This document shows, piece by piece, positions 60,913 through 64,000 of a DNA stretch of 64,000 nucleotides (position 1 is the stretch's first letter; every line of letters starts with the position of its first letter). The notes beneath the pieces were generated by a model. It saw only the letters and a program-made list of their open reading frames with translations. It was not told the origin of the DNA and did no database searches. The DNA lies in NCBI RefSeq assembly GCF_013456555.2, contig NZ_CP059154.1:744001-808000 (forward strand), read 5' to 3'. Both the position numbers and the translations under genes were made by a program. The DNA comes from Natrinema zhouii. GTDB lineage: Archaea; Halobacteriota; Halobacteria; Halobacteriales; Natrialbaceae.

Positions 60913-62715
60913 ATGTGCGGAATCGTCGGGTACGCGGGGACGGCCGACGGCGCCGACGCCGTCGATGTCATCCTCGACGGACTGTCGCGCCTCGAGTATC
61001 GCGGGTACGACTCGGCCGGTCTCGCCGTGCCGACGCCGTCGATGAGGATCCATAAGGCCGAGGGCGAGCTGTCGGCACTCGAGGACGCGGTTCCAAGGGC
61101 CGACCTCGAGGGTACGGTGACCGGGATCGGGCACACGCGCTGGAGCACACACGGTCCGCCGTCCGACGTCAACGCTCATCCGCACAGCGACGAGGGGAAT
61201 CGCGTTGCCGTCGTTCATAACGGCATCATCGAGAACTACCAGCAGCTGCGCGACGACCTCGTCGACGCCGGCGTCACGTTCCGGAGCGAGACCGACACCG
61301 AAGTCGTCCCGCACCTGATCGGCCGCGCCCTCGACCGCGGCGCAGAGCCCGAGGAAGCATTTCGGTTGGCGATCGACCAGCTCGAGGGCAGTTACGCGAT
61401 CGCCGCCGTCTTCGACGGCTCCGAAACGGTGTACGCGGCCCGGCAGGACTCCCCGCTCGTCGTCGGCCTCGGCGAGACCGGCACGTTCCTCGCGAGCGAC
61501 GTCCCCGCGTTCGTCGAACACACCGACCGCGTCCAGTACGTCGAAGACGGCGATTTCGTTCGGCTGACCGCCGACGGTGCGGTCATCACCGACGCGGCGG
61601 GACGCCCCGTCGACCGCGCGACGGAGACGGTCGCGTGGGATCCCGAAGACGCGGAGAAGAGCGGCTACGACCACTTCATGCTCAAGGAGATCAACGAGCA
61701 GCCGACGGCCCTGCGGCAGTGTCTCCGGGGCCGCATCGACGAACTCGACGGGACGATCGACCTCGACGATATCGCCGATCTCGACCACGACGGACCGATC
61801 CAGTTCGTCGCCTGCGGAACCTCATACCACGCGGCGCTGTTCGGGGCGGAGCGGCTCCGGACGGCCGGCGTCCAGGCACACGCGTATCTCGCCAGCGAGT
61901 ACGCGAGCGAGCGCGTCCCCGTCGACGAGGGGACCCTCGTCGTCGGCGTCACCCAGAGCGGCGAGACGGCCGACACGCTGCGCGCCCTGCGGGAGGCCGC
62001 CCGCGCCGGCGCAACGACGCTCGCGGTGACCAACACGGTCGCCAGTTCCGCCGCTCGAGAGTGCGATCACGCCCTCTACATCAGAGCCGGTCCCGAGATC
62101 GGCGTCGCCGCGACGAAGACGTTCGCGAGCCAGCAACTCGCGCTCGCCCTCCTCGCGTTCGCGCTCAGCGACGGCCCGACGCGCGAGGAACTCGAGGCGC
62201 TCCGGGATATTCCCGGCCAGGTCCAGACCATCCTCGACACGACGGACGCACGGGCCGTGGCCGAGGCGTACGCCGACGCCGACGCGTACTTCTTCATCGG
62301 ACGGGGGTATCACTACCCGGTCGCGCTCGAGGGCGCGCTGAAGATGAAGGAGATCACCTACCGACACGCGGAAGGGTTCGCCGCCGGCGAGCTAAAACAC
62401 GGCCCGCTCGCGCTCGTGACCCAGAACACGCCGGTGTTCGCCATCGTCACCGGCAACGGCGAGACCGCCCGGAAGACCATCGGGAACGTCAAAGAGGTCG
62501 AGGCTCGCGACGCCCCGATCGTGGCGATCACCGACGGCGAATCCGACGTAACGCGCTACGCCGATCACGTCCTCGAGATCCCCGCCGTCGGCGATCTCGG
62601 CGGCTCGGTGCTCGCGAACGTCCAGTTGCAACTGGTCGCCTACTGGGTCGCGAACCTGCTGGGCCGATCGATCGACAAACCGCGCAATCTGGCCAAGAGC
62701 GTGACGGTCGAGTGA
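60913..62715 (+). CDS. glmS: Glutamine-fructose-6-phosphate aminotransferase, copy 2
   Basis: 600 residues from ATG 60913, which places Cys directly after Met (MCGIVGYAGTADGADAVDVI), as the glutaminase requires; a GTG two codons upstream would not. HTRWSTHGPPSDVNAHPHSD, HNGIIENYQQLRDDLV, FVACGTSYHAALFGAERLRT, TQSGETADTLRALREAARAG, EIGVAATKTFASQ and DKPRNLAKSVTVE match copy 1 (29575-31386). Both copies look intact. Co-transcribed with the GlmU-like gene (2-base gap). Confidence 0.95.
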   Translation: MCGIVGYAGTADGADAVDVILDGLSRLEYRGYDSAGLAVPTPSMRIHKAEGELSALEDAVPRADLEGTVTGIGHTRWSTHGPPSDVNAHPHSDEGNRVAVVHNGIIENYQQLRDDLVDAGVTFRSETDTEVVPHLIGRALDRGAEPEEAFRLAIDQLEGSYAIAAVFDGSETVYAARQDSPLVVGLGETGTFLASDVPAFVEHTDRVQYVEDGDFVRLTADGAVITDAAGRPVDRATETVAWDPEDAEKSGYDHFMLKEINEQPTALRQCLRGRIDELDGTIDLDDIADLDHDGPIQFVACGTSYHAALFGAERLRTAGVQAHAYLASEYASERVPVDEGTLVVGVTQSGETADTLRALREAARAGATTLAVTNTVASSAARECDHALYIRAGPEIGVAATKTFASQQLALALLAFALSDGPTREELEALRDIPGQVQTILDTTDARAVAEAYADADAYFFIGRGYHYPVALEGALKMKEITYRHAEGFAAGELKHGPLALVTQNTPVFAIVTGNGETARKTIGNVKEVEARDAPIVAITDGESDVTRYADHVLEIPAVGDLGGSVLANVQLQLVAYWVANLLGRSIDKPRNLAKSVTVE

Positions 62716-62783
62716 TCGAGGTTCGATTCGGCCGACCGAGGTGCGATTTGTCTCCCAACTCGAGCGCGGACTCGAATCGGGCT

Positions 62784-62794
62784 CATTTAAGTAG
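62784..62794 (+). promoter_or_regulatory. TATA-like box for uppP
   Basis: CATTTAAGTAG centred about 27 bases before the GTG at 62816, spacing for a leaderless transcript. It suggests uppP can be expressed separately from the glmS operon. Confidence 0.45.
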
Positions 62795-62815
62795 CCACAC
62801 CCTCGCACCATCACC

Positions 62816-63643
62816 GTGAGCCGAATCGACCTCGTCGTCGCAATCCTCGCCGGGATCGTTCAGGGGATCGTCGAGTGGTTGCCCGTCTCGAGCCAGGGCA
62901 ACCTCGCGCTGTTCCTGACGTTCGTCGGGACGGAAACCGACGTGGCGCTCCAACTGGCGCTCTTTCTACAACTCGGCACGACCCTCTCGGCGACGGTCTA
63001 CTACCGCGACGACATCGCGACGGTCGTCCGCGCGGTGCCCGGTTGGCGACCCGCGACTGCCTACAGCGCTGAGAACGCCGTCGCGTCGTACGTCGTCGTC
63101 GCGACGCTGCTGACCGGGATCGTCGGGATCCCGCTGTACGTGTACGCGGTCGACCTCGCCGGCCAACTCACCGGCGGCGTCTTCATCTCGATCATCGGCG
63201 TCCTCCTGATCCTCACGGGAGCTCTCCAGCTCGCCTCGGAGTCGGTGTCGATGGGGATCCGCGACGCGCCGACGCTGCCGGATTCGATCCTGGTCGGGGC
63301 CGTTCAAGGCATTGCAATCCTACCTGGAATTTCCCGATCGGGAATCACGACGAGCGCATTGCTGTTCCGGAGCTACGATCCGCCGGCGGCGTTCCGCCTG
63401 TCCTTTCTGCTGTCGATCCCCGCGAGTCTCGGGGCGGCCGCTCTCACCGTCACGGGCGCCGGTGGTCTCCCCGGTATCGAACCGGTGCCCGCGCTGGCGG
63501 CACTCGGCGTCAGTGCGCTCGTCGGGTATCTCACCATCGACACACTCATGCGGGTCGTTGACCGCGTCCCGTTCTGGGTCGTCTGTTTCGGCCTCGGTGG
63601 GCTCGCGATCGTCGGTGGCGGGGTCGTCTCCGTCGTCGTGTGA
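62816..63643 (+). CDS. uppP: Undecaprenyl/polyprenyl-diphosphatase (BacA family)
   Basis: 275 residues from a GTG start, with about eight membrane segments. The first motif reads GIVEWLPVSSQGNLALFL, where Asn stands in the place of the usual His after SSxG; the second, QGIAILPGISRSGITTSALL, is the conserved PGxSRSG site. It recycles polyprenyl diphosphate carrier lipid for glycan assembly. Placed 100 bases after glmS in the same direction. Confidence 0.9.
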   Translation: MSRIDLVVAILAGIVQGIVEWLPVSSQGNLALFLTFVGTETDVALQLALFLQLGTTLSATVYYRDDIATVVRAVPGWRPATAYSAENAVASYVVVATLLTGIVGIPLYVYAVDLAGQLTGGVFISIIGVLLILTGALQLASESVSMGIRDAPTLPDSILVGAVQGIAILPGISRSGITTSALLFRSYDPPAAFRLSFLLSIPASLGAAALTVTGAGGLPGIEPVPALAALGVSALVGYLTIDTLMRVVDRVPFWVVCFGLGGLAIVGGGVVSVVV

Positions 63644-63771
63644 GAGACGACGCTCCGGCTTGGACCGACATATTCTGATAAGAAGTCCGTATTTTGACGA
63701 AGAATGGCCAGAGACGGAAAGTGACTGATGGCAACTGTTAACCCAGATCCTCACACAAGGTAGTAGTGGAG

Positions 63772-63966
63772 ATGACTGAGGATAACGAGAAACAACGGGC
63801 AGCAGCAGTCTGTGATAACTGCGGGACTGCCCACGCAGTTCACCTCGGTCCTGACGGTGAAATACGGCCGATCGGAACCGGAAAGGGGCCAGCCTGTACG
63901 TGTGGAGATGGCGACCTTCGTATCATGAGCGACGATACGACTGTTCTCGAAGATGTAGACATGTAG
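63772..63966 (+). CDS. Zinc-ribbon microprotein related to 22891-23061
   Basis: 64 residues from ATG 63772 (MTEDNEKQRAAAVCDNCGTA); a GTG two codons upstream is in frame. CDNCG, a GPDGEIRPIGTGKGPAC loop and CTCGDGDLRIM repeat the CxxCG...D-x-I-x-x-IG...C-x-CG plan of the 56-residue protein at 22891-23061. No other gene is close within the window. Function unknown; likely structural zinc. Confidence 0.72.
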   Translation: MTEDNEKQRAAAVCDNCGTAHAVHLGPDGEIRPIGTGKGPACTCGDGDLRIMSDDTTVLEDVDM

Positions 63967-64000
63967 TCGCTGTACGGATCGGCTCAGAGGATTGTTCTGC

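Noticed and set aside
1..64000. tRNA or rRNA genes
   Set aside because: No cloverleaf-like block with a GGTTCRAATCC-type T arm, and no rRNA-like sequence, was recognised on either strand by eye; a tRNAscan/Infernal run would be decisive.

Overview
This window is chromosomal DNA of an extremely halophilic archaeon. Proteins are strongly acidic, GC-rich codons dominate, and the genes are haloarchaeal: a TFB, several bacterio-opsin-activator (HTH-10) regulators, DUF7344 winged-helix proteins, a HalOD1 relic, PhiH1-repressor-like and TrmB regulators, Tat-dependent lipoproteins and many zinc-ribbon microproteins. Abundant ctcgag and the gene content suggest a Natrialbales-type organism (Natrinema/Haloterrigena-like); that placement is inference. 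No rRNA, tRNA, CRISPR array or intact transposase was found.

Region by region. (1) 1-8.6 kb is a surface/glycan region: two oppositely oriented beta-helix secreted proteins that share a C-terminal repeat module (one copy decayed), a polysaccharide flippase between them, then an asparagine-synthetase-like amidotransferase lacking the glutaminase cysteine, followed by a CMP-sialate-hydroxylase-like metallo-beta-lactamase-fold protein. (2) 9.1-19.6 kb: a DUF7344 membrane regulator, a TFB, an XPB-like helicase followed by a HerA-like coiled-coil ATPase, then a DegT-like aminotransferase divergent from a nucleotide-pyrophosphatase-like protein and a FemAB/GNAT-like transferase, again suggesting envelope or glycan work. 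(3) 19.6-24.7 kb is a visibly A+T-richer accessory island full of relics (frameshifted membrane gene, broken TrmB gene, shortened HalOD1 domain, receiver without its phospho-acceptor Asp, hairpin-rich element remnant) plus a same-strand run of small regulators: membrane protein, HTH-10, DUF7344, zinc ribbon, C2H2 finger. (4) 24.7-33.2 kb: SHOCT membrane protein, the intact TrmB relative, a wHTH protein, glmM, glmS and an HTH-10 regulator. (5) 33.5-50.4 kb: a giant PAS/GAF/HTH-10 sensor-regulator, UspA, a SCO1-TlpA-CcdA thiol/copper cassette with a divergent P19-like metal-binding lipoprotein, a Xaa-Pro peptidase, the trehalose genes otsA-otsB, a PhiH1-repressor-like gene with a probable operator, a metzincin-like protease and another PAS/GAF/HTH-10 protein. 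(6) 50.5-64 kb: housekeeping and envelope genes, namely an MTH865 protein, a ribbon-helix-helix protein, cbiP, a two-gene ABC exporter, nnr overlapping moaC, relics of a nitronate monooxygenase and a VapC toxin, then a GlmU-like nucleotidylyltransferase, a second glmS, uppP and a zinc-ribbon microprotein.

The strongest functional theme is UDP-amino-sugar and envelope glycan supply (glmM, two glmS paralogues, a GlmU-like gene, uppP, flippase, aminotransferase, amidotransferase). The strongest unexplained themes are the inverted beta-helix paralogues with a repeated C-terminal module, the amidotransferase/MBL pair, and the zinc-microprotein/regulator cluster at 22.7-24.6 kb, which has a sequence relative at 63.8 kb.
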